DNA from: CAVVNN01 sp963749605
GTDB taxonomy: Bacteria > Actinomycetota > Thermoleophilia > Solirubrobacterales > 70-9
NCBI GenBank assembly: GCA_963749605.1
Contig: CAVVNN010000002.1
Coordinates: 682,001-746,000, forward strand
Length of the DNA stretch: 64,000 nt
Direction: 5' to 3'
Of this stretch, positions 50,909 to 59,800 are shown in pieces; position 1 is the stretch's first letter; each line of letters opens with the position of its first letter. Below the pieces are notes generated by a model, which saw only the letters and a list, made by a program, of their open reading frames with translations, had not been told where the DNA came from and searched no databases. Both the position numbers and the translations under genes were made by a program.

Positions 50909-51925
50909 CTACTTCTTGAGTGTGACCCTGGCCGGGGGAACCGTGGCGCTCGAGCCCTTGAGGCGGACGTTCAACCACGCCTTGGCCTTGCCGCGGTGCT
51001 TGAGAAGACGCTTGCCGGCGCCCTTCAGAGCCGCCGCGACGGTCCTCTTCTTACCGGCGGGAATCTTGAATGCGGCGCTCGCGTAGGTGATCGTCTTCGT
51101 CTTGGCGCGGCCGAAGGCCGCCAGCCTGGCCAGCGCAGCCTCGCGGTTCTGGAGCTGGAGCTGTCCCTTGCATGGCGCCGACAGGTTGCAGAGCAGTTCG
51201 AGCAGGGCATCGCCGCCCCGGACGCGGACGGTCCTGTTGGCGAGGGTCAGGGGCGCGTTTCCTCCGCCGCCGCCGCCTCCACCACCGCCGCCGCCGGCCG
51301 GTTCCCAGTCGGCGTTGAAGAGGATCATCGCGCCAGCCGTCCCGTAGCTTCCCGCCCGCTCTTCTCCCACCTTCCAGGCGGGGAACCAGAGGCCGACGCC
51401 GGCGTTGGGATCGGTGCTGGCCGGGATCGGCACGTTGGGGTCGAGGACCGAGAGGGAGAGGTGCTGGTCGACGTAGTAGCCGCTGGCCTCCGGCGCGAGG
51501 TCCTGTTTGACGTGGAAGTTGACGGGCACAGTGGTGATTGCATTGGCGCTCGGCGTGAAGACGGCGCTCGCGGCGATCGCCTTGCAGCAAGCGTAGGTCG
51601 GGTGGCCGGGGTCGGCGGGGTTGTCCTGGCGCAGCGCTTCCTCCTCGACGATCTGCATCGGCCCGGTGGTCGGCCCCACCTTGACCCTCACCGCCGAAAC
51701 GACCCCTTCGCCCGCCGGCGGAAAGCTCGACTCGCCGGTAGCCAGGTCGATCGACTCGGCCGAGCAGTTCGACAGGTAGGTCGGGAAGGTCTGCGCGGTG
51801 ATGCAGGTGTAGGGGCTGTTCGCTTCGCGGCTCAGGTTCGCGCCGAAGGTCGTCGCGCTCGCCGACGTGGGCGCGACCGCGAAGGCGACGAGCAGCGCCA
51901 CCGGGCCGAGTTTGCGCAAACGCAT
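50909..51925 (-). CDS. Secreted protein with poly-glycine linker, unknown function
   Basis: This 338-residue exported protein has a signal peptide (MRLRKLGPVALLVAFAVAPT, cleavage near SASA). The mature N-terminal domain (~25-215) carries paired cysteines (YTCITA, LSNCSAE, ACCKAI) and resembles jelly-roll-type domains seen in secreted actinobacterial proteins. A run of 12 glycines (coded at about 51261-51296) separates it from a C-terminal ~110-residue domain rich in Lys and Arg, ending PPARVTLKK, of a type common at the ends of Thermoleophilia secreted proteins. It may bind the wall. I do not recognise a catalytic motif. Confidence 0.7.
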   Translation of the reverse strand: MRLRKLGPVALLVAFAVAPTSASATTFGANLSREANSPYTCITAQTFPTYLSNCSAESIDLATGESSFPPAGEGVVSAVRVKVGPTTGPMQIVEEEALRQDNPADPGHPTYACCKAIAASAVFTPSANAITTVPVNFHVKQDLAPEASGYYVDQHLSLSVLDPNVPIPASTDPNAGVGLWFPAWKVGEERAGSYGTAGAMILFNADWEPAGGGGGGGGGGGGNAPLTLANRTVRVRGGDALLELLCNLSAPCKGQLQLQNREAALARLAAFGRAKTKTITYASAAFKIPAGKKRTVAAALKGAGKRLLKHRGKAKAWLNVRLKGSSATVPPARVTLKK

Positions 51926-51962
51926 GTGGAGATTCAACCAGCGCCCCCGGCGGCGCTGGAGC

Positions 51963-52331
51963 TCAGGCGCCGAGCAGCTCGCGGTAGAAGCGGTAGTCGC
52001 GCCGCTCCGGGCGCAGGTTGGAGGCGAGCGCCAGGTGGTGGCGGGCGCGCTCGGTCTCACCGGTCTTGGCCAGCGCCCGGCCGAGGCAGAAGTGGGCGAA
52101 GTCGTTTACCTGGTGAGTGTCGAGGACGGCCTCGAACTCGGCCGCGGCGGCGGCGAAGCGGCCGCAGCGAAAGTAGGCGCGACCGAGCGCCTCGCGCACC
52201 GAGGACTTCTCCGGCGCCCGCCCCGCCGCCGCCTCCAGCGGCCGCGTGGCCTGCTCGAAGTCCGCCTCCTCGAGCAGCTCGATCCCGCGCCGGTACAGGA
52301 TGAAGGTGGAGTCGCCGTCCTCGAAATGCAC
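51963..52331 (-). CDS. Tetratricopeptide-repeat protein
   Basis: This 122-residue protein contains three TPR-like helix pairs: YRRGIELLEEADFEQATRPL, VREALGRAYFRCGRFAAAA, and FAHFCLGRALAKTGETERAR. TPR domains bind partner proteins. Nothing else is fused. It starts with GTG at 52331, set by a TAGACT box exactly 7 nt upstream. It lies between the secreted protein and a DUF4242-like gene, all on the minus strand but with separate promoters. Confidence 0.8.
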   Translation of the reverse strand: MHFEDGDSTFILYRRGIELLEEADFEQATRPLEAAAGRAPEKSSVREALGRAYFRCGRFAAAAAEFEAVLDTHQVNDFAHFCLGRALAKTGETERARHHLALASNLRPERRDYRFYRELLGA

Positions 52332-52338
52332 GCCACCC

Positions 52339-52344
52339 AGTCTA
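52339..52344 (-). promoter_or_regulatory. leaderless-type -10 box of the TPR gene (TAGACT)
   Basis: TAGACT, then GGGTGGC, then GTG at 52331 on the minus strand, again TAnnnT-N7-start. Confidence 0.5.
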
Positions 52345-52354
52345 GGCGGGGCGC

Positions 52355-52644
52355 TCAGCCGACCGCGTCGGCCCAGTCGCGCAGGCGGCCGGAGAACTGC
52401 GGGGTTCCCGGGCCGACCTCGACGATCTGGTCAGCCGGGACGTTCGGCCTTGCGGGCAGCGGCGCAGGATCGCGTCGGGAGACGGCGCCTCGTAGAGGCA
52501 GTAGGTGCGGCGGCGGTCGGCGCTGAGGAACGAGAAGAGCCAGCGCACCCCCTCGTCGCCGTTGATCTCGTCGATCAGCTCGACGTCGTCGTCGCTGAGG
52601 TCGAGCTGCTCGGCGAAGCTGCGCTCGATCACGTATAGCGCCAT
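52355..52644 (-). CDS. DUF4242 family small protein (one frameshift)
   Basis: The protein begins MALYVIERSFAEQLDLSDDD and continues with EGVRWLFSFLSADRRRTYCL, which is the DUF4242 pattern (small ferredoxin-fold proteins, some reported to bind nickel). After PDAILRR near 52465 the frame shifts. The expected end NVPADQIVEVGPGTP, then RLRDWADAVG, continues in another frame to a stop at 52355. The repaired length is ~96 residues. TACGAT lies 6 nt before the ATG. Function is unknown. Confidence 0.7.
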
Positions 52645-52658
52645 CGTCCGATCGTAGC

Positions 52659-55600
52659 TCAGGTGGAGACGAGGCCGTGACGGTGGGCGTAGGAGGCGGC
52701 CTCGGTGCGGTTGGCGCAATCGGTCTTGCGCAGGATGCTGCGGATGTGGTTGGCCGCGGTGTGCTCGCTGATCGACAGCTCTGCGCCGATTTCGCGGTTG
52801 CTCGAGCCCCCTGGCGACCAACTCGAGGATCTGTGCCTCGCGTGGCGAGAGACCGGCCGGCAGGTCCCCGCCGGAGACGGGGACGCCGAGCGAGCGGACC
52901 TTGCCGAGCAGGCCCGCCATGCCGATCTGCTCGGCCAGCGCCTCCGCCTCGCCGAGCAGCGGCCCCGCCCGCTCCCTGCCGCCGCGTCCGCGGCCGAGCA
53001 GGAGGCGAGCGTACTCATAGGCGGTGTGGGCCACCCAGGTCGGACGCCTGCATCCGCCGGTTCAGCGCCAGCGCGCGCTCGAAGTGCCGTTCCGCCCGCT
53101 GCGGCTCCCCCAGCGTCGCCGCCAGCATGCCCAGGTAGCGGTCGGCGGCGCCGTAGCAGGCGACCAGGTGGCCGATCATCACGTTGCCGCCCGCAAACGG
53201 CTCCAGCTCCGGGTAGAGCAGGGCCGCCATCCGCTCGTCGCCGAGCGCCGCGCTGGCGTCGGCCAGGTAGGCCAGCGTGGCGAGCCACAGGGAGTCCCGG
53301 AAGCCATCGATGCCCGTGGCCGCGAGACGCGAGAGCTCCTCTCTCGCCTCGCGCTTCCATCCCCAGCTCGGCGAGCACGGCAACGAGCCCCGGCCGCCAG
53401 GGGCCGTCGCGCTTACCCTCGCCGGCGAGCATCCTGACCGCCGGCGCCAGCTCGGCTAGGCGGCCCTGCTCGCGGCGAATGCTGAACATCTGGATCCCGT
53501 AGGTGCCGGAGGCGTCCCGCCCGCTCATCAGCCGGCCCCACTCGTCCGAGCGCTGCGCCATCGCCTCGGCCGCGGCGAGGTCGCCGTCGCAAAGGGCAAG
53601 CGCCGAGCCGTAGTGGGCAGCCACGTGGTGCATGAACGGCTGCGCCGTGCGCTCGGCCATCTCGCGCAGGGCGACGACCTCCCTGCGGGCCGATTCGAGG
53701 TCGCAGAGAGCGACGAAGGTGGGCACGCGCCAGGCCATCGCCTCGGTGCAGAGCTCGGCGTCGCTCAGCTCCTCGGCGAGGTCCCTCCCCTCGGTCAGCA
53801 TCGCCAGGATCTCCTCGAGCGGGCTCGTTCCACGCGACCAGTACGAGCGCACCAGCACCCTCGCCAGCCCGGAGCGGTCGCCGAGGCGCCGCGCAAGCTC
53901 GACCGCGCTGCCGCGGACGATCGCTCCGCGCTCGCGCTCGCCCTGGAGGTCGAGGGCGCGCGCCAGGCCGGCCAGCAGGCCGACCCGAGCTCCTCGTCCT
54001 CCCCGCCGAGCGCCGCGATCGCCTCTTCGAGCAGCTCGACCGCGTCCCCGATCCCGATTCCGGGGCGCCAGCAGGCGTCCTCGTAGCCGATCGCCGCCCG
54101 GGCGAGCAGCCCGGCGCTGTCCAGCTCCCGGGCTATCTCCGCCGCCGCGGAGAAGGCCGCAAGCGCGTCCGGCGCCTTGCCCGCCCGGTGGCTGACCGTG
54201 CCGAGCTCGAGCAGGATCTCGGCGCGCGTGGCTGCGTCGCTCACACCGACCTCGATCGCGGTGCGCAGGCCCGCCGCCGCCTCGTCGAAGGCGAGCGCCG
54301 CGGCGGCGGCCCGGGCGGCGCGCAGGTTGTGCTCGACCGCGCGCTCGCCGCCGCCGACCGGGACGCCGGCCGCAAAGTGGTAGGCGAGGTCGGCAAGGGT
54401 GCGGCCGGAGGCCCCTCCGGCCGCTTCCAGCGCCTCCCCGACGCGAACGTGCAGCTCGGCCCGCCGCGCGCGCGAGAGCCCGTCGTAGAGAGCCCGCCGC
54501 ACGAGCTCGTGGGTGAAACGACAGGACAGCCTCGGGGAGGGAAGCTCCTCGACCATGCCGCTCGCCACCGCCTCCTCGAGAGCGGCGAGCAGGACCGGCT
54601 CGGTGAGGCCGGCGGCGCGGCGGACCACGTCCAGCTCGAACTCCGTCCCGGCGGCGGCCGCCAGCTCGAGCAGCGCGATCGTCTCGGGCGCCAGCCGCGA
54701 GAGCCGCTGCCCGGTCACCTCTCGAACGCCCTCCGGGCTGGCCAGCCGCTCCAGCGGCCGCGTCAGCCGGATCCTCCCGGCAGAGACCTCCACCGCCCCG
54801 GTCTCGACGAGGGCGCGCCACAGCTCGCAGACCAGGAAGGCGTTGCCGCCGGTCAGGCCTCGCATCGCCTCTCCCAACTCGATCGGCTCGGACCCCGGCT
54901 CGCAGCCGCAGGCACGGCGCGCCAGTTCGCCGATCTCGGCACCGGAGAGCGCGCCGAGCCGCAGGCGCACCACGTCGTCGGAGCGGCGCAGATCGGCGAG
55001 CGTCTCCGCCAGGGCAGGCGGCACGTCGGCCTCCGTGTCGCGGAAGGTGGCGAGGAGAAGCAGGCGGGCCTCGCCGGCGCCCTGCGCCAGGTGGCGAAGC
55101 AGGAGCAGGGTCGGCAGGTCCGCCCAGTGCACGTCCTCGAGCACGAGCAGCAGCGGGCGGGCGCGGCCGGCGCCGGTGAGGAGGTCGGCGACCGCGGTGT
55201 GGAGCCGCAGGCGCCCGCTGTCCGGATCGGCGTCGAGCGGCGGCGGCAGCGCCCCGATCCGGGCGGGCAGGTCAGGCAGCAGCCGCGTCAGCTCGCCGCC
55301 GCCCGTGCCGAGCGCCGCCTTCAGCTCGCCGGCCTCGAGGACCCGGGCGAGCCGGTCGAGCGCTTCGACGAACGGTCCGTAGGGCGTTCGCACGACCGCG
55401 TCGGCTGCGCCGTAGAGGACCAGCGCCCCCTCCTCGGCCGCCGTGGCGGCGAACTCCCGCACCAGCCGGCTCTTGCCCGAACCGGGCTCGCCGGCGAGCA
55501 GCGCCACCCGACGCCCCTCCCCCTGCGCCCGCGGCATCAGCGCCCGCAGCCTGGCCAGCTCGCCGGAGCGGCCGACGAAGGGCAGGGCAGCACCGAGGCG

Positions 55601-55663
55601 AAGCGAGCCCGGCAGATCGGGGGGTCCATCACCCACGGGCACACCATAGTCAGATCTGACCAT
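52659..55663 (-). pseudogene. Large ATPase/LuxR-type transcription regulator (LAL family), four frame breaks
   Basis: The gene would encode a ~1000-residue regulator of the MalT/LAL type. An AAA ATPase domain lies at the N-terminus (Walker A GEPGSGKS at 58-65, Walker B LLLVLEDVHWAD near 170), then a TPR-like helical middle, and a C-terminal LuxR helix-turn-helix (LSPREAQILELVARG, then NREIGAELSISEHTAANHIR). The frame is intact from 55663 to about 53985. Single-base shifts near 53985, 53357, 53044 and 52810 break the rest, yet each piece still reads as conserved protein. The true start may be a GTG near 55636. It may control the divergent flavin oxidase. Confidence 0.8.
55649..55660. promoter_or_regulatory. 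12-bp perfect palindrome at the regulator start
   Basis: GTCAGATCTGAC lies just inside the annotated start of the LuxR-type gene and directly upstream of a TATGGT -10-like box on the minus strand. If the regulator starts at the later GTG, the palindrome falls in its promoter, as expected for an operator or autoregulatory site. Confidence 0.4.
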
Positions 55664-55787
55664 TCCGCTTTCCGGAAGAGGGACGCCGGACGAACCGAAA
55701 TTGGGTCAGGTCGGGTCATGACAGGGACGCCGGCGCCACCTAGGCTCGACCCGAGATGAGTCTTCGCGACCACAAGGAGAGGGAATC

Positions 55788-57167
55788 GTGAACACCCCCA
55801 GCGCAGCGGACATCCCTGGCTTCGAGGGAGAGCTGATCCGGCCCAGAGGACAGCGGCTTCGAGGCAGGCCCGCAAGGTCTACAACGCGATGATCGACCGG
55901 CGCCCGGCGCTGGTCGCGAGGTGCGCCAGCGCCGACGACGCGGCGAAGGTCGTCGACTTCGCCCGCGAGCACGACCTGCTCCTCGCCGTGCGCGGAGGCG
56001 GCCACAACGGCGCCGGGCTCGGCACCTGCGACGACGGCGTCGTCCTCGACCTCGCCGGCTTGAAGGGGATCGAGGTCGACCCGGCCGCCCGCACGGTCAG
56101 GGTGGCCGGCGGCTGCACCTGGGGCGAAGTCGATGCAGCCACCAACGAGCACGGGCTCGCCACCCCGAGCGGGATCATCTCGACCACCGGCGTCGGCGGC
56201 CTCACCCTCGGCGGCGGCATCGGCCACCTGAGCCGCAAGTGCGGGCTGACGATCGACAACCTGCTCGAGGCGGAGGTGGTGCTGGCGAGCGGAGAGCAGG
56301 TGCGCGCCGCCGCGGACGAGAACCCCGATCTCTTCTGGGCAATCCGCGGCGGCGGCGGCAACTTCGGCGTCGTCACCTCCTTCCTCTTCCACCTGCACGA
56401 GGTGGGCACGATCTTCGGCGGGCCGACCTTCTGGCCGGCCGAGCAGGGCGCCGAGGTGCTGAGCGCCTACCGCGAGTTCATCCTCGCCGCCCCGCGCGAT
56501 CTGAACGGCTTCTTCGCCTACACCATCGGTTCCGCCAGCGCCGCCCTTCCCCGAGGAGCTTCACCTGCGCAAGGTCTGCGGGGTCGTCTGGTGCTACGTC
56601 GGCGGCGAGGAGGACGGCGCCGCGGCGATGGCACCGCTGCTCGAGGCGGCTCCGGAGCCGCTCATGCACGGTGTCCAGCCGATGCCGTTCCCGGCGCTGC
56701 AGAGCGCCTTCGACGGCCTCTACCCGAAGGGCGAGCAGTGGTACTGGCGGGCCGACTTCGTCAAGGAGATTCCCGACGAGGCGGTTGCCGCCCACGCCCG
56801 CTTCGGGCCGGAGATGCCGACGATGAAATCGACCATGCACCTCTACCCAATCGACGGCGCCGCGCATGACGCCGACGCCTCCGACACCGCCTGGGCCTAC
56901 CGCGACGCCAACTGGGGCTCGGTCTTCGCCGGGGTCGACCCCGACCCAGCCAGGGCGGAGGACATCCGCCGCTGGTCCATCGACTACTTCGAAGCGCTCC
57001 ACCCCTATTCGGCCGGCGGCGCCTACGTGAACATGATGATGGACGAGGGCCAGGAGCGGGTACGCGCCAGCTACGGCGATAACTACGACCGCCTGGCCGC
57101 GATCAAGGCGACCTACGACCCGGACAACCTCTTCCGCGTCAACCAGAACATCGAGCCGAAGGCGTAG
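55788..57167 (+). pseudogene. FAD-linked (BBE-type) oxidoreductase, three frame breaks
   Basis: This is a berberine-bridge-type flavin oxidase. The GTG at 55788 follows a good ribosome binding site (AAGGAGAGGG). The N-terminus VNTPSAADIPGFEGELIRP is followed by two single-base insertions near 55844 and 55867. The FAD domain then runs in frame from 55889: LLAVRGGGHNGAGLGTCDDG holds the histidine that can bind FAD covalently, and TTGVGGLTLGGGIGHLSR follows. A third shift near 56545 leads to the BBE C-terminal part (to NLFRVNQNIEPKA). Repaired length is ~460 residues. The second covalent Cys of bicovalent flavoproteins is not seen. Substrates of this family are sugars or alkaloid-like compounds. 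Confidence 0.8.
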
Positions 57168-57193
57168 GCCGATCCCTCGTTGGGGTAACCCGC

Positions 57194-58348
57194 ATGATGT
57201 CGCTTGTGGATAGGCAGCACCCAATTCCGGAGGCGATCGTCTGCGGTGCGGGCGCCGCCGGGCTTGCAGCGGCGGCCGCACTTCGGGCAGTTGGCGTCGA
57301 CGTAATAGTGCTCGAGCGGACCGAGGAGGTCGGTGCGAGCTGGCGGACCCGCTACGACGGGCTGCGGCTCAACACGCCGGGCTGGATGTCCACCCAGCCC
57401 GGCTATCGCGCCAGCCGCAGGCGCTACGGCGAGTACCCGTCGCGGGACGCGTGGGTCAAGTACCTCGAGGACTACGCCGCGCACCATCGCATCGATGTCC
57501 GCTTCGGTGCAGGTGTCCGGCGGCTGACGCCCGCGAGCAGAGGATGGCGGGTCGAGGCCGATGGCGAGGACCTGGAGGCGCGCTTCGTGGTTGTCGCGAC
57601 CGGATTCGACCACGACCCCGACCTCCCCGACTGGCCGGGGCGCGACGGCTTCAGCGGCGAGCTCATCCACTCCAGCGCCTACCGAAACCCCGAGCCTTAC
57701 CAAGGCCGTGACGTACTCGTCGTTGGCCCGGGGGTGACCGGCTCGGAGGTTGCGGCCTTGCTCTCGCAGGGCGGGGCCGGGCGCGTGCGAGTGGCCTGCA
57801 GGACGCCTCCGAACTTGACGGCCCGCAAGTTTCTGGGGGTCTCGGTCAACATCCACGGGCTGGCTCTCGAGCGCCTTCCGCTACGCGTAGCGGATCAGCT
57901 CGGATGGTTGTCACAGTGGATGCTTTTCGGCAACCTCGACCGCTACGGGCTTCCACGTTCACCGATTGGAATCGCCACACAGAGCCGCCGCCAACAAGCG
58001 CCGGCCTATGACAGTGGGTTCGTGTCCTTACTCAAGGCCGGACGGATCGAGATCGTCGCTGCGGTTGTCGGGTTCGACGGCCCGAGCGTGTTACTCGCCG
58101 ACGAAACTCGCATCCAGCCCGACGCCGTGATCGCGGCAACGGGCTACCGGCGGGGGCTGGAGCCGCTCGTCGGCCATCTCGGCGTACTCGATGAAGACGG
58201 TAAACCGCTTGTCAGCGGCGGCAACCAGCACCCGTCGGCGAGGGGGCTGTTCTTCAACGGCTACAGGTCTGATCTCAGCGGGCAACTGAGGCTCATGCGC
58301 CCCGACGCTCGTGCGATCGCGCGAGCCGCACGGCAACACCGCCGATAA
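57194..58348 (+). CDS. Flavin-containing monooxygenase-like oxidoreductase (CzcO type)
   Basis: This 384-residue protein has two dinucleotide-binding sites: IVCGAGAAGLAAAAALRAVG near 15-34 for FAD, and VLVVGPGVTGSEVAALLSQ near 176-194 for NADPH. WRTRYDGLRLNTP matches the region after the FAD site of YUCCA/CzcO-like enzymes, and VVVATGFDHDPDLPDWPG is the usual ATG motif. The FMO fingerprint FxGxxxHxxx(Y/F) appears in the variant form FSGELIHSSAYRNP. It probably oxygenates a small lipophilic substrate. The gene is slightly less GC-rich than neighbours and is followed by the second copy of the 35-bp hairpin. Confidence 0.85.
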   Translation: MMSLVDRQHPIPEAIVCGAGAAGLAAAAALRAVGVDVIVLERTEEVGASWRTRYDGLRLNTPGWMSTQPGYRASRRRYGEYPSRDAWVKYLEDYAAHHRIDVRFGAGVRRLTPASRGWRVEADGEDLEARFVVVATGFDHDPDLPDWPGRDGFSGELIHSSAYRNPEPYQGRDVLVVGPGVTGSEVAALLSQGGAGRVRVACRTPPNLTARKFLGVSVNIHGLALERLPLRVADQLGWLSQWMLFGNLDRYGLPRSPIGIATQSRRQQAPAYDSGFVSLLKAGRIEIVAAVVGFDGPSVLLADETRIQPDAVIAATGYRRGLEPLVGHLGVLDEDGKPLVSGGNQHPSARGLFFNGYRSDLSGQLRLMRPDARAIARAARQHRR

Positions 58349-58362
58349 ACGTGACCCCTTGT

Positions 58363-58397
58363 GGCGCGTTCTTCGGCTATATGCCGACAAACGCGCC
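58363..58397. repeat. 35-bp palindromic hairpin (copy 2)
   Basis: GGCGCGTTCTTCGGC (58363-58377) pairs with GCCGACAAACGCGCC (58383-58397) around TATAT, with mismatches near the middle of the stem. Compared with the copy at 44243 the sixth base pair is G-C instead of T-A, a compensatory change. It lies between the convergent monooxygenase and ftsZ genes and may end both transcripts. Confidence 0.6.
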
Positions 58398-58465
58398 CAC
58401 GATGCTGGAATGTGAGAGCCCAACGCTATGCCAATGCCCAGCTGACCTGGGCGGGAACGGCGCGC

Positions 58466-59800
58466 TCAGCCGGGGAGGAACTCGGGGACTTCGATGCCGA
58501 GCTCGCCGGAGCGTTCGCTGCGGCGGCCGCGGCCCGCGTCCTTGGTGCGGCGGATCGTCGGCTCGACGGCGTGGCGTGGCGCCTGGTGGCCGTCGAAGCG
58601 GGTCGCCACCACCGTGACCCAGACCTGGTCGCCCAGCGCCTCGTCGACGTTGGCGCCGAAGATGATGTTCGCGTCGGGGTGCGCCGCTTCGCCGACCAGC
58701 TTGGCCGCCTCGCTGACCTCGACCAGCGAGAGGTCTGTCCCGCCGGTGATCGAGAGCAGGATCGCGCGGGCGCCCTCCATCGAGGTCTCCAGCAGCGGCG
58801 AGGAGATCGCTTTCTCGGCGGCGAGCAGCGCCCGGCCCTCGCCGTAGCCCATGCCGATCCCGAGCAGCGCCCGGCCGGCCTCGGACATGATCGTCCGCAC
58901 GTCGGCGAAGTCGAGGTTGATCACCGCGGGCAGCGTCACCAGGTCCGAGATGCCCTGCACTCCCTGGCGCAGGACGTCGTCGGCGACCTGGAAGGCCTCG
59001 ACCATCGAGGTCTGCTGGTCGAGCACCTCGAGCAGGCGGTCGTTGGGGACGACGATCAGCGTGTCGACCTCGGCGGCGAGCTCCTCGATCCCCTTGTTGG
59101 CCTGGTTGCCGCGACGGCTGCCCTCGAAGCTGAACGGCTTGGTGACGATGCCGACCGTGAGCGCGCCGACCTCGCGGGCGAGGCGGGCGATGACCGGCGC
59201 CGCGCCCGTGCCGGTGCCGCCGCCGGCGCCGACGGCGACGAAGACCATGTCGGAGCCCTTCAGCAGCCGCTTGATCTTGTCCTGCTCTTCGAAGGCGGAG
59301 CGATGGCCCAGCTCGGGATCGGCCCCGGCGCCGAGGCCGCGCGTCTGCTCGTCGCCGATGTGGATTGTGACGTCGGCGACGCAGAGCTGCAGCGACTGAA
59401 GATCGGTGTTGACCGCCATGAACTCGACCCCGGGAATGCTGGCGTCGACCATCCGGTTGACCGCGTTGACGCCGGCGCCGCCGACCCCGACCACGCGGAT
59501 CACGGGCTGGTGCGGCTCGCCGCTGCCGGGCGGCTCGTAGGCGGGCTCCTCGCGGCCGTAGCGAGGGGTGTTCACAACCGCCTCCTCGCGCAACTTCGGC
59601 TCCTCCGAGAAGACCCGTTTCAACCTCTCCGGCGCCGTCTCTGTGTCTGCCGTGGACGACTCGTCCGCGACAGTTCCCGCGGCCGGAGGGGCGTCCTCCG
59701 CGGCGGGCTCCGCGGGAGAGCGCTCTGAATCGTCGGAGGTGGAGCGGAAGAGATCGGCGAGGGGACCCTCGCGCATGCTCGCCCGCTTACGCCGACTCAT
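58466..59800 (-). CDS. ftsZ: Cell division protein FtsZ with long N-terminal extension
   Basis: FtsZ forms the cytokinetic Z-ring by GTP-driven polymerisation. This copy has 444 residues. Residues 1-97 are a charged, Pro/Glu/Ala-rich, probably disordered extension not found in standard FtsZ. The GTPase core starts at VIRVVGVGGAGVNAVNRM. The tubulin signature GGGTGTG is at 193-199 and the T7 loop NLDFADV near 292. The C-terminal linker is short and ends LGIEVPEFLPG, resembling the conserved peptide that binds SepF/FtsA. All GTPase residues look intact. It overlaps the upstream parA gene by 14 nt, not the usual dcw cluster. Confidence 0.95.
   Translation of the reverse strand: MSRRKRASMREGPLADLFRSTSDDSERSPAEPAAEDAPPAAGTVADESSTADTETAPERLKRVFSEEPKLREEAVVNTPRYGREEPAYEPPGSGEPHQPVIRVVGVGGAGVNAVNRMVDASIPGVEFMAVNTDLQSLQLCVADVTIHIGDEQTRGLGAGADPELGHRSAFEEQDKIKRLLKGSDMVFVAVGAGGGTGTGAAPVIARLAREVGALTVGIVTKPFSFEGSRRGNQANKGIEELAAEVDTLIVVPNDRLLEVLDQQTSMVEAFQVADDVLRQGVQGISDLVTLPAVINLDFADVRTIMSEAGRALLGIGMGYGEGRALLAAEKAISSPLLETSMEGARAILLSITGGTDLSLVEVSEAAKLVGEAAHPDANIIFGANVDEALGDQVWVTVVATRFDGHQAPRHAVEPTIRRTKDAGRGRRSERSGELGIEVPEFLPG

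Noticed and set aside
51261..51296. Trinucleotide (CCG/CCT/CCA) repeat
   Set aside because: It is the coding sequence of a poly-glycine linker in the secreted protein; codons vary, so it is a protein feature rather than a microsatellite.
53024..55759. Long plus-strand frames opposite the LAL regulator
   Set aside because: Composition is typical antisense of a GC-rich gene (Arg, Gly, Glu rich) and no domain is recognisable, whereas the minus strand carries Walker and LuxR motifs.
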